A stretch of DNA of 64,000 nt from Polytrichum commune (Eukaryota; Streptophyta; Polytrichopsida; Polytrichales; Polytrichaceae). The first letter of the stretch is position 1; the number at the start of each line of letters is the position of its first letter. The notes below the pieces were generated by a model. The model had not been told where the DNA came from, searched no databases, and saw nothing but the letters and a program-made list of their open reading frames with translations. Shown one piece after another: positions 12,107-24,100 of this stretch. The stretch is from contig OX485806.1 of the NCBI GenBank assembly GCA_950295325.1, forward strand, positions 17,422,001-17,486,000, in the 5' to 3' direction. The translations under genes were made by a program, and so were the position numbers.

Positions 12107-15100
12107 ATGGGTGGTTATCCAACAGGCCCCCCCACTTGTGGGGGCCCTGAAGATCCCACATGCAAGATCCTCATCCCTGACATGACTCATGGAGGTCCTA
12201 TTGCGGTGTTCTGTTTTTGGGGATTATTTTTCCTGGCAACTAGCACCTTCGAAATTTACAAGGCATGGCACCGAAAGAAGCATCCTACACATCCCTTAGT
12301 GCTGACTGCTAAGTCAGAATATGAGAAAGGAAATTCAACTTCAACCTATGCAGATCAAAGCAGTGCTGTGCAATCCGTCGTTGAAGTAAATCAGCAGCAA
12401 CCAATTTTGCAGTTCACAGGCTACAGTACAACTTTTTTTGGGGAAGTGTGCTGGTGGCTCTGCATCCTAATGTCAGTACAGTGGATTTGCTTGTACATTG
12501 TTGTATTGCTTGACACATATGACAAGTGTCAGCTCAATGGTATCGACAACACGTGTTTTTATGGAACCTACTTCATCTTTGGATCGTACAATCGGAATGG
12601 CATGGTATGTGTTCAGGTCTCTAAGAAAATTATCTTTTCCTGATTACAGCAAAAGAAAACTTCTGCTCAACAAGGAGTCATCACAACTTTGTATTGACCA
12701 CTCTCAACTTCTGATAAATCCTTAAATAGATACTACTTACACATAAGAGCCATTCTGTTTCTACTATTTATTGTAGCTACGCAGGCAGCATAAATTAGAG
12801 GGCCAAGCAGCATTGTGTGGTGTGCAAAATTTGTTTGGGTGATCTGGCCCCAATGTTTTAGCATCCCACTCGATGATAATTACTTAAAAGACTATCATTC
12901 GGATGAATAGGGACGGAGTAGGAGTGAGCATCCTAAGAAGTCCCACTGTTTCTACAAGAATGCATGTTTTACCAGAATATGAGATGCTGTTTTGTTTCAG
13001 GTTTTCTTAGGTCTCTAAGAAACTTATATTTTCCTGATTACAGCAAAAAATGCTGGTAGAAAACAAGGACTTACAACCTTGTTTTGACCACTCTTTTGCT
13101 AAACCCTTAAGTAGATACTACTTACACAATAAAAGCCAATTTTGTTTCTACCGTTTATTGTAGCTGTGCAGCAGCGTAAAGAGGACCAAGCAGCATTGAG
13201 TGGTGTGTAAAATTTGTTTGGGTGATCCGACCCCAATGTTTTAGTATCCCACTTGATGATAGTTACAAGATTATCATTTGGCAGAATAGGAGTGAGAATC
13301 CTCACGGATTGCCACTGTTTCTATGGGAATTCACTGTTTTAGAAAATATCAGCCCTTCAGTTTACAATACTGGAATCTTGTTTTACAAGCTGGTTTGCAA
13401 ATTTTTATCACCAAGATGTTGATAAGATGATGAAATGTCGTTCTGTTTCAGGTTTTCTTCAGTCTATGGTGCATTTCAGTCATCTGGTTCACCACACTGG
13501 TGTTGAACAAGCGCGAAATTCACAACTGGTTTCGGATGCCATGTGGGCTATCCAAGGCAAATGTGGTGCATGTCTGGGCTCAGGACCAAGTGGAGGTTCT
13601 CTCTATCAATGTTGCAGCCTTTGTCAAGATTGTGCGCAAAGTGAAGGTTGGCTTCTACTCTCCCCTCTTCTTTTTCTAATTTTCCCTGTCAAATTAGGGT
13701 AAGGCGTCTGGAAACGTTCGGAGAGAGGGAATCGTGCTTACCTCTTATTCATCAAACATAAAAGCCCTGAATTAGTATGTAGTCTGGAGGTTACTTTTCT
13801 AAGTTGATTTGACATCAGAATTAGCTTCAAAGACCCCTAATTAGTCCACTTTACACGGATTCATTTGAGACGAATCAGCCACAAACCTATAGGGGCAAAT
13901 TTTTTATGTTGGATGGAGGAGAGGTACGCTCGCATGCGACAATTCCCTCTCGCCTTTGCTTTCAAATTTGAGAGTGTCAAATATTTGTAGGCTACGCTCA
14001 TGCTTAAATTCTCTGCCTGTGAAACCTCAGGACAATCTAAGTCGTCCGGAACAACGTGGTCACGCGGAGACCATAAATATTTTAAAAACAAGCTGTGGCA
14101 CACGCCATTTTCTGTTCCAAGGCCAACGGTATTTGGTCGAAGGGGATGCTCTGCGTCCAGCACAATTTCAAGTAGGCACCAAGTATGCTGATTTTTATCA
14201 GGTGGGTTATTTCTGTAATTTTTTACAGCACAGCAGTACAGTACTCCTCCAGCTTACGAAGTTGACCTTGATGATATCTTGTTGCATTTCTTCAGTTGTT
14301 GCAGATTGTGACTTGATCACAAGGTATGTGGTCACTCTTCTTGATCAGACACCTACATTTGAGTCGAATATGGCAAGGCTTGTAGTTAAGAACGGACATC
14401 CAAAAAGACACGTGTTACGATGAGAGTGGACTATGTGCTCAAAACATGCATACCTTACTTGGCTCAATAGTTAACACATATGGGAGGGCCTATGTGATCA
14501 CCTAAAGGATAAGGAAATCTTCGACTTTGAAGATACCTAGAATAATATCGAAGTATGAAACATCCAGTGAAAGGCTGAATTCATACATGCAAACACCACG
14601 AGACACAGAAAGCTGCTTTAAGTCTATATTTTCTACAACACTGATGGGCCACTACCGTGAATGATTCTCAAGACTTATGGGAGCTGGGACAACCTTCAGG
14701 ACGCATCGCATAGTTGTGTTGTGGTTGACCCATTTACTGTATTCCCATTTACTTGTAAGGGTTAGGGTTTTGATATTAAGCTTGAAATATATTCAGGCCT
14801 CGGAGGGGCTCTCTACGAAGGATGCTGGTGCAAGATTTGACGAACTTGGACCCAATGAAGTTCCTTTCAAGCCCGAGTCGATTTGGGTGTCCATTGGAGA
14901 GGAGATGTTCACTATGTTCAGAGTATATCAGTTCCTCATCTACGCCATTTGGCTTTGGTATGCATACATTTTTGTGGGAGGCCTACTTCTTGTTATTGTG
15001 TTGGTTGCCGCCGGCATCACAATTGTCAATCGACGCCGAGGCCAATATGCTATTGCAAAGGTACAATGCCACTTTTAACCTTTTCAACTTTTTCAACCTA

Positions 15101-18100
15101 TTCAACTTATTCAACCTTTTTAATGATCAAGAGCTATAATAATTTGGTCCTTGAGTTTACAATATGCACTTATTGGGTGATGATGAGACTTGGTCATCTT
15201 CCAAGCATTTGTACTCCAGAAATGCCACTGCTTCCAGTCGCTTCCACCTTTTGGATTCTCACATCTGAATGAATACATTGCATGAATTGCAGCTTACAAA
15301 ATATGAAAGCAAGGTAGAGGTGAAGCGAGATGGAACATGGAGTAATCTTGACTTTCGTATGCTTGTTCCTGGTGACCTTGTCAAAGTCAAAAGCAACTGG
15401 CACCTACCGTGTGATCTTTTGATCAAACAAGGTGCCTATATTTCCACTTCAAGTTGAATCCTTGTTCTCCTCTACACAGAATTTGACCAATTCCCTTGAT
15501 GAAAGTCGGACCTCCCATGATTTTGTTATGGCTATCAAAAGTGCATGTTTGGTGATTCCTTAACTGAATATTCAGGTCTTCCCAATTGCGTTCATTATTG
15601 AGTGTGGAATAGTTAATAAAATTTGAAGATGTAGTCCAATCTCTTTAGACATGTGTCTTTATGGTGTTTGTTCTTTGATCCTCACCTAGCCACACACCAC
15701 TCAAATTTTGGTGTCTGATTTAGAAAAGTAGCCAGATAACATCCACATATGTGAGTTATCCTTCAACTCAATGACACTTTTTGTTGGGAGTTGGTCCCCT
15801 ATGATTTTCCATTGGTTCTTTTGCATACAATATGAAGCACCTCTTACCATGCCAAAATGAGTTTGACCCTCAATAAACGAATATAAAATGTTCTGTGTTC
15901 AAACCTCCACGCTACCTCCAAGCATGCACTAAAATCCTACCTTACATGGAAGGTGTTGCATGCAAAACAACAACCTCCTCCGACGAAAAGCCATGTTGAG
16001 TCAGAGGATAACTTATTGTGGTAGCTATTGTTGACAGCTTTAAAGAGCTTGTGGCAAAAGAAAAAAAAATTATTTATTTATTTATTTATAGAAGCTTTTC
16101 TTGTTTTTCTTTCTTTCTTTCTTTCTTTCTTAAGGAGAGTGCGTTTGCAATGAGAGCAATCTAACTGGAGAAGCAATGCCGGTGCAAAAATACGAGGCTC
16201 CGAATAACAATTCTGTATATGAACCTGAGGGTCTCCGGGGAGCGCGCCACACACTTTTTTCGGGCACGAAAGTCCTACAGGCAGGAGCAGGAGGCTGCAC
16301 AGAAGTGCTTGCCATTGTTACTGCCACTGGTAATCCCACTACAATTTCTCAACCACCCTATAGGTAAAAAATTCACTTCATTAGTGCTTAAGCATTGAAT
16401 TTAAGAACCAATCACAAGGCTACAGATTTACTGGTCTATTAATGCATTTGTCTAACAGGAATGAGTACTTCAAAGGGGAAATTGCTGTCAACAATTCTAT
16501 TTCCCGAGCAGATGGTATTCAAGTATGACGAAGAACTTCCCATTGTGATGCTACTGCTTCTGAGTTATGCAGCGGTTTGCTTTGCTCTTTCCCTTTTCTT
16601 TCAGGTCAGTGCAAAAATTCCTACTTTCCATGATATGCTCCATAATGAATTAGTATGTAACCTAATACTCAAGGGAACTGTTTCATGTGAATCTGGAATG
16701 CTTATTAGAGTTATCCCTAAATTCAATAGGACTTTTGGCCGGGAGTTGGTTGTTTTGCATACAACAAATTCCATGTTTGGGAAGTTTTTGGTGCAGATTG
16801 GAGTTGGTGTGGAGGTTTGAACAAAGAATAAAGTATATCAGTTCATTGAGGGCCAACTCCTTTTGGCATGCCAAGAGGTGCTCAAATGAGTTTGGCCCTC
16901 AATGAACTGATCTAGAATGTCCTTCATTCAAACCTCCAAACCAACTCCAAGCATGCACTGGAAACTTACCGAACATGGATAGTGTTTTATGCTAAGCAGC
17001 CAATTCTCGACCAAAAGTTCTGTTGAATCAAAGGAACTCTATTGTGCTTCAATAATTAACGCACTTTGGATTAAGATTTTGGAGAAACTTGTTGCGTACA
17101 TACATGTTTCTGAGAGTTGCCAATTGATTTTTTGTCCTGCTAATTCTTGTCATTGGTCCATGCAGTACCATACTGGACAAAGAGGCAATTGGATTACGAA
17201 ATGGACCTACTGCATAGCAATAGTTAGTCAAGTTGTGTCTCCTCTGCTTCCTGTTGCTCTTGAAATTGGGCAGATCTATGCATCTAGGCGCCTACAGGTG
17301 AGCCTGCTTCAGTACAGGTTTAGAATTAGCACACATGATTTTTGCACCCATGAGAGCTACACTAAACACATGATTGATTGTGGCATTAAAATTGGTGTAC
17401 CGTGTTAATAAGAGCGGTCTTCATGACTTGTCATAGCACCAAGTGTCATATAACACCTCTCTAGTTTCCACCAGGATCAATGTGGGCCACACTAAATCAG
17501 ATTTTATTTGTTATTTTTTATAATTAACATGTTGTGAGAAAAGTACTACTCTTTCTAACCAGATATAATATCTGAGGCATGAAGACTTGTGATTCACTTA
17601 TAGTCTACTATTGCTAAGTACATCCTCTTTTCATCAGTTGCATTTGATTGCCTTGCATGCAGCTTGATTTGTGTCTCAGTTTGTTTGGGATGTTCATTTT
17701 TCTTGTTTTGTTTTGATCTTCATCCAGAAAAGAGGCATATTTTGTCTTAATTCCAAGAGAATTGCAATTGCTGGAAAGATAAGGGTTTTCTGCTTCGACA
17801 AAACAGGGACACTAACAAACAGTGGCCTGGACTTCATTGGTGTTCAAGATGTGCGAAAAGACAAGGAGAATCATCCCATATTTGGCCCTGTCCAATCTCC
17901 CCTTTGCCACAATGAATCAATCGACAATGTTATATTGCATGGCCTTGCGACCTGTCATGCGGTTTCCAAGTTTGGAGAACAGTTTGTGGGTAATGAAGTT
18001 GAGGTACTAGATCTCTGAAGTGGATTCCTACTGGTCATCAACTCATCTTTGGCAAGAAATCAATGCTATTGTGAATACTCTTTGTCCCAAAATGATTGTC

Positions 18101-21100
18101 CAGTTTATCTGCCCGGCTAGAAATTTGAGGCTCAAAGTCAAATATTTTCGCGCCAAACTTTCATCATCAAGAAGTCTTTCGACACCGCAACTTCGGGGGT
18201 GTTTTGGAGTAGTAGTTTTTTTTCTATTTTAAGAGTCATACTTACAACTACTTGGTCAATGGTCAGCGGGCCTTAATCTCGCCAAAGCTAGGAACGTGGA
18301 CAATCATTTTGGGACGGGGAGGGAGTATATTTCATTATGCTAATTAGTATAATTTAAGTGAATGTGGACAGAAAATTTGTCCAAAATCAATGATGCATAT
18401 CAAAGTATCATTAGCATTGGCGATGCATGCACATTATAGGACAAGTTCTTTGGGGGTAGAAAACTAGAAGAATATGATGGAAACCGTAAGTATACATACT
18501 TTGAGAAGCAATGTGGTCGAACAACATTCAAGATGTGTATTTTTCACAAATAGCACAATGTACATGCAACTAAAACGTATATAAGAAGAGACGTAGTCCA
18601 ATCTACGACTAGTTCTGCCATTTCTATTATAGCCTATAGAATCCGCTGATACAAATGCATACATACAATTTCATTATGTCCAAAATTCATGCAGAAGTCC
18701 AAATTTACTTTAAACCTAGTTAAATGGGCACATCCATATGTTTAGAATCACTTTTGGCGTTGTCTGCTGCATGTATCAATGACTTTAATGGTACTCCCCT
18801 TATGATGACCAGGTGAAAATGTTCGCAGCATCTGGTTGGGACCTTGGAAATGCAGCTAGCCCTGCCCTCCAACAGTATCCCACAGTTTTGAATAAGAGTG
18901 GTGATGTGTATACTATTGTGAGGCGAAATGAGTTTGAGCATGCTCGTGCAACCATGAGTGTAGTCATACAAAACAGCACTGGTGAGCTTCATGTCTACTG
19001 CAAGGTGAGAACTATATCATTATATATTTTTATATATTTTTCTGGAGGATGTAAAGAAGATTGAGCTATCATTCAGCTCAAATTGGATATGCTTTGTGGA
19101 CCTTACGTCGACATACTTGTCATTTAGTTTATGCAGCTGGGAGCAGCTGAGAGAAATTTAAGGTTGACATGTCTTATTCACACACCTACTTTTGGATGCA
19201 ACATGGTTCAATATCCTCCTAAAACTAACAGTTTTGGTAGTATTATAAGATTAATTTGACGGCTCTGTGGTTGGGATGGCGAAAAAGTCAATGCTCAACA
19301 CCCGCTCAACACTAACCATTTTAGACACACCTGTGTTACCACTTAAGCAGATTGCATATATGCTCTTTTAAAATTTGTCACAAATTGAGGTATAGTCACC
19401 TTAATCTCATTCTTATGACATTGGATTTGTACGAGGTTTGCTAATTGACTCGATTTCTTTCCTGGATTTATTGCACATCAGAAGAGGCTAAACTTCCTGG
19501 AATTAACGTAATAGGCTTGTCTACCTTATGACCCCTTCACTTTGCCTATCTGGATACATTCACTGCTTATTTTAGTAAATGGAACATGCAGGGGTCTTTT
19601 GAGAAAATCCAAGAAAAAAGCATGGTGGAAAGTTTGCCTTCATCTTATTTGGAGACAGCCAGGAACCATGCTCTTGATGGCTGCTACGTTCTGGGCCTCA
19701 GTCACAAGTCTGCCTCTTTCTCACCCATCACTTTCTCTCTCCTCTCTCCAACTAAATGTCTGTAATCTACTATATCAGTTCTTGTTTGTAATGTAAAAAA
19801 TCCAGTTAAAGATTGGTAGTTATTGAAATTCAGCACAACATATTTTGCCTTAGTAGTAGCTATAATTGTTGACGTAACTGTGTATTTCAACCGACGCACA
19901 ATCTCAAGGATTCAAGTTCTCCAAGATTTACACGTTGCATGCATGTTGTTGTTGATGGCAGGAACCTGGGTACCGATGTGTCTTTGGATACAATGAAGTC
20001 ACTTTCACGAGATGATCTTGAGAGTAACCTCACATTTATTTCCCTCCTCCTTTTTCGCAATGAGCTTAAACCAGATACTTGCAGTGCGATAAAGAATTTA
20101 CGCGAGGGTGAGGTAGGTTCAATGGCTATTAGTGTACATCTGCTTCGAATTTTGGGTTGTAGTTTTCATCGTTTCTGTGTAGAGTCTGGCAGGATGGAAC
20201 AGGTATCTATTCTAGTTAGTTTTTGAATAATTTTTTTGCTTATGGTAATTTTCCCAAGTATTCTTAGAGACGATTCCTCATGGTATGGCCTCTTAGATTG
20301 TGGAGGTCAATCAAGAATTGATTAGTAATGATCTCATGGCCCTAAATTGCCACTAACATGTTATGCATTATGTCCCAGGTTCGATCATTGATGGTTACTG
20401 GGGACAATGCCCAATGTGGGTTCTACATTGCAAAGGAATGTTCTATGATTGCGCCTCATGTCCAAGTGCTGTTAGCAGACATAGGTCAGGGAGGCAGGTG
20501 CGGTCTTTTTTCCATTATTTATCCATTAAAACATTTCTCTAGTTGCAAATATCTGGGTTTAAAAATAAATTATGAATGTCTTTGATGCAATATGGCAATA
20601 TACAGCTCTTCATGAAATTATAGAGCTTTGTGACACAAATTATAGAGCTTACTGGGATGACAAAATTCAAGGGACTGAAAGATTGTGTCCGACGAACCTT
20701 GAGATTTTAGTGTAGTTTTATTGAAAGCTCAAGCTAATGCATGTGAAGCCCCATCATAAACAAAAAGGAAATCCCGCTTAGAAGTTAGGTCATATGTACA
20801 GATTCTTTCAGCACACAAAAAGAAGTACTAGATTCTTTCAAGTTGCTAGCAGATCAATCAGAATAAACAAAAGGAATCTTCACAAACCATGTAAAATATA
20901 CACAATAGTTTCTATCTACCTATCTGCATCTCATCATCCTATGTTAGTCCACTTTGTACAATTTTTCCTTCTATATTTATTTCTTGCTTTTGATGTGCTA
21001 CTGATTAAACATACGACTGCTGCTATTCCAACAGTGTGACATGGCAGCCTATGGTGACAACTGTTACCGGAAACACCCAGGGTTTGTCTACAACAGATAT

Positions 21101-24100
21101 GGTGAAGACACATCAAAAAGGATTGGAGGGTGGTCTCACCGAGTTGGCAGTTACAGGGAAGGCATTCAATGAGCTCTGCAGGATGGGCAGGATGAAGGAA
21201 CTCTTGTTTTACACCCGCATTTTCTCGCGGTTTACTCCTGAAGATAAGGTGCAGTAAATTCCCCCTCTGGTTCAACTGGTCTGTTTTGCTTGGCTTCAGT
21301 TAGATGTCAAGGAATTCAAAAGGAAAGGCAAAGGTTGTCAGATTTGATGGAACAGGACTGGGACGAAAAAAATGTAATAAAAAAGTAGTCGACCAACAAG
21401 TCGACTGGTTATTTTTACTAGTCGACATAATCTGGTTGACTCTAATGGTCAACACAATTCGTTGACCTTTTTGTGTGTGTGCGCTTGCTTGCTTTTAAAT
21501 TTGTTTTTGCTGGATAGGCTGGTTGAATGTGCCAACTGGTACAATTGACTGACCGAGTTGACGTGGAGTGATTTGATTAGAGGGTTTTCTTGTATTTCAA
21601 TTTTATCTTTCTTCATGGGCAGGCTGGGTGAATGGCTGCTAGGATATTGGAAATGGAAAGTCCTTCCCGGACCATGACAAATGAAATGGAAATGCTGGTG
21701 TGCTAAGTCAATGTATATGATACATTATTAAGTAGCCTATTCAGGTTACAATGCAAATGGAATAATTCTTATGTAATTGGGATAACCTGAGAATGGTCCC
21801 ATTGGGGATGCACCTCTTCACTTGAATCCTGCTAAATGGAAGAACCTACAGATAGGCAACAATGAGGTAGGTGTTGACTAATGAGAGCTTAATGCCACTT
21901 GACTAACTTATGCAGCATGCTCACAGGCATTCATACATGTACTTAAGGACCCTGAGAATTTATTTTCGAAGCAAGAACACAAAGAGAATGTCTCGTTACC
22001 TATGATGCTTAATAATGCTATGCCATGTTTTGCAGGTGAAAGTTGTGAACATGCACAGGGACTGTGGTCTTGTAGTGGGCATGTGTGGCGATGGTGGAAA
22101 TGACTGTGGTGCTCTTCGATCTGCACATGCTGGACTGGCTCTAAGCGAGGCAGAGGCATCAGTTGTATCTCCTTTCACCTCCAAGGCCAAAACGGTGTGT
22201 GCATACTTTCTTAGGTCATAAGTCTTCCAATGTTACATGTTGCGTAGATCTTGATTCTATTGAGTATCTGTTATTGCTGCTCTTTCAAGAACTGCTTAAT
22301 TTTCTCATAACTATTACAAAGTGGTGTCTCCTGATGTGAGAATAAAGGATAAAAGGGAGGAATGCCAAAATTATTTAAGTGAGAGGGTGTATGGAAGAAC
22401 CTTTCACCTCCAAGACCATAATGGTTAGTATGCATACTTTCTTAGGTTTTAATCTTCCAAGGTTACACATTGCATAGATTTTGATTGCATTGAGTGTCTG
22501 TTAGTGTCTACTCTTTGATTCTGTTGAGTGTCTGTTAGTGTCCACTAATTTTCTGACAACTACTACAAAAATGGAACCTATCTATTGGATCTACGGCTGT
22601 AGAGGATTAAAGGGGGGAATGACAAAAAAATTAAGTGAGAAGGTGTATGGAATTAAAACTGGATATATACATGCTAAAGCACAATTTGAGAAACATACTG
22701 CGGTAATGGATTTTTACATGAGAACTCTTCTCTATTCATGCATATCAGTGAATTTTTTGATGGTCACTGTGGTGACCATTTGGTGAACATGTGATAGACC
22801 AAACAGTAGACTGCTTGTGAATTCGTCCATTTTGTATCTTTAAATAGAAAGAGAAACATTAAATGCAGGGATATGATACCTACGTAGGTTTCCTCGGTGG
22901 TTGAATTATTGCGAGAAGGTCGAGCAGCTTTGCACACATCATTTGCGTGCTTCAAGTTCCTCATCATCTATGGCTTGAGCTTCTCAATTCTAAAATTATC
23001 TTCAAATTGGTGAGTTTCCTTTCTGTTGAATTTGGGAATCTCTATCTATTGAGGGGGGCTCAACTATTATCAGGAAACCTGTTCAATGATCCTGTTTAGT
23101 TTTTTCGGGTCTTAGTTTTTTCCTGATTATGCATCACTTCTTAATTAACATTACTGCAAGACTGACTTGAATTTATGAGCAGGTATGGCATCATCGTCTG
23201 TCAAATGGACTATTTTTTTATTGATGGTGTAGCAGTTCTAAGTTTAGGTTACACCATGAACCTCAGCAATCCACAAAAGAAACTTCGCAAGGTACGGCTG
23301 GGGTTTCAAGCAGGTTAACCTATGTGCATCTGATATAGTAGATGCTCTTTTTATTGTCCCTGACATAGTTAAGCTATCTATCTATCTTTGTTCAGGAGTA
23401 TCTTCAGGAGATACACAAGAAGCCAATGATAAGTCTAATAATTTGCAGACTGGACCTAGTTAACAGTGTTCAAAGGAGACAGCAGACTGTAGTCTGTTTA
23501 CATGTACTGTAATTAACATAGATTGTGAATATTACGCTTTAATTATTTGGTTTGAGACAGACAAGTAATATGTTGAAATCATGCAGGAGAGGCCGACTTC
23601 CAGTTTATTTGGACCAGTAAATGTGGCATCTGTTTTGGGGATGTGGGTTATCAACCTTTGTTTTGTCCTGGGCGCTCTGTCATTCATGTCATCTCAACCA
23701 GAATATATCCAATGGCCCGCCAAGTAATCATACAAACCAATACATCCCCTCTTTCTGTTCACCTTATTTAGACATGACATCGTAAGGCAAGCGTGCCTTT
23801 AATGGTCAATTTATGCTGTTTGCCATGGTAATCAACTTGGATTGCAGAGTTGGGATTTTTCTTGGATTCGCAAATGTAGTTTGAGATTTTAGCAACAATC
23901 TGTGGAAGTTTCTGAGCTCCCCCTGTTGCTGCTATGATTTTTCAAAGTCAAAAGGGTTGGAGCCAGACAACGACCAAGTAGCCCCCCCCCCCCCAAATTT
24001 CTCTTTTAAACATGTGTCGTTTTTAGTGTCCACACCCATTCTCACAGCATTCAAATATAAGTGTCCATTTAAGATATGTAACCAAATCAGGCATGTTCAC

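Noticed and set aside
20113-20378. Extra exon in ATPase intron 12 ending at CAGGTATCT
   Set aside because: Including it would break the LREGE to [10 protein letters not shown] junction, which is in phase without it.
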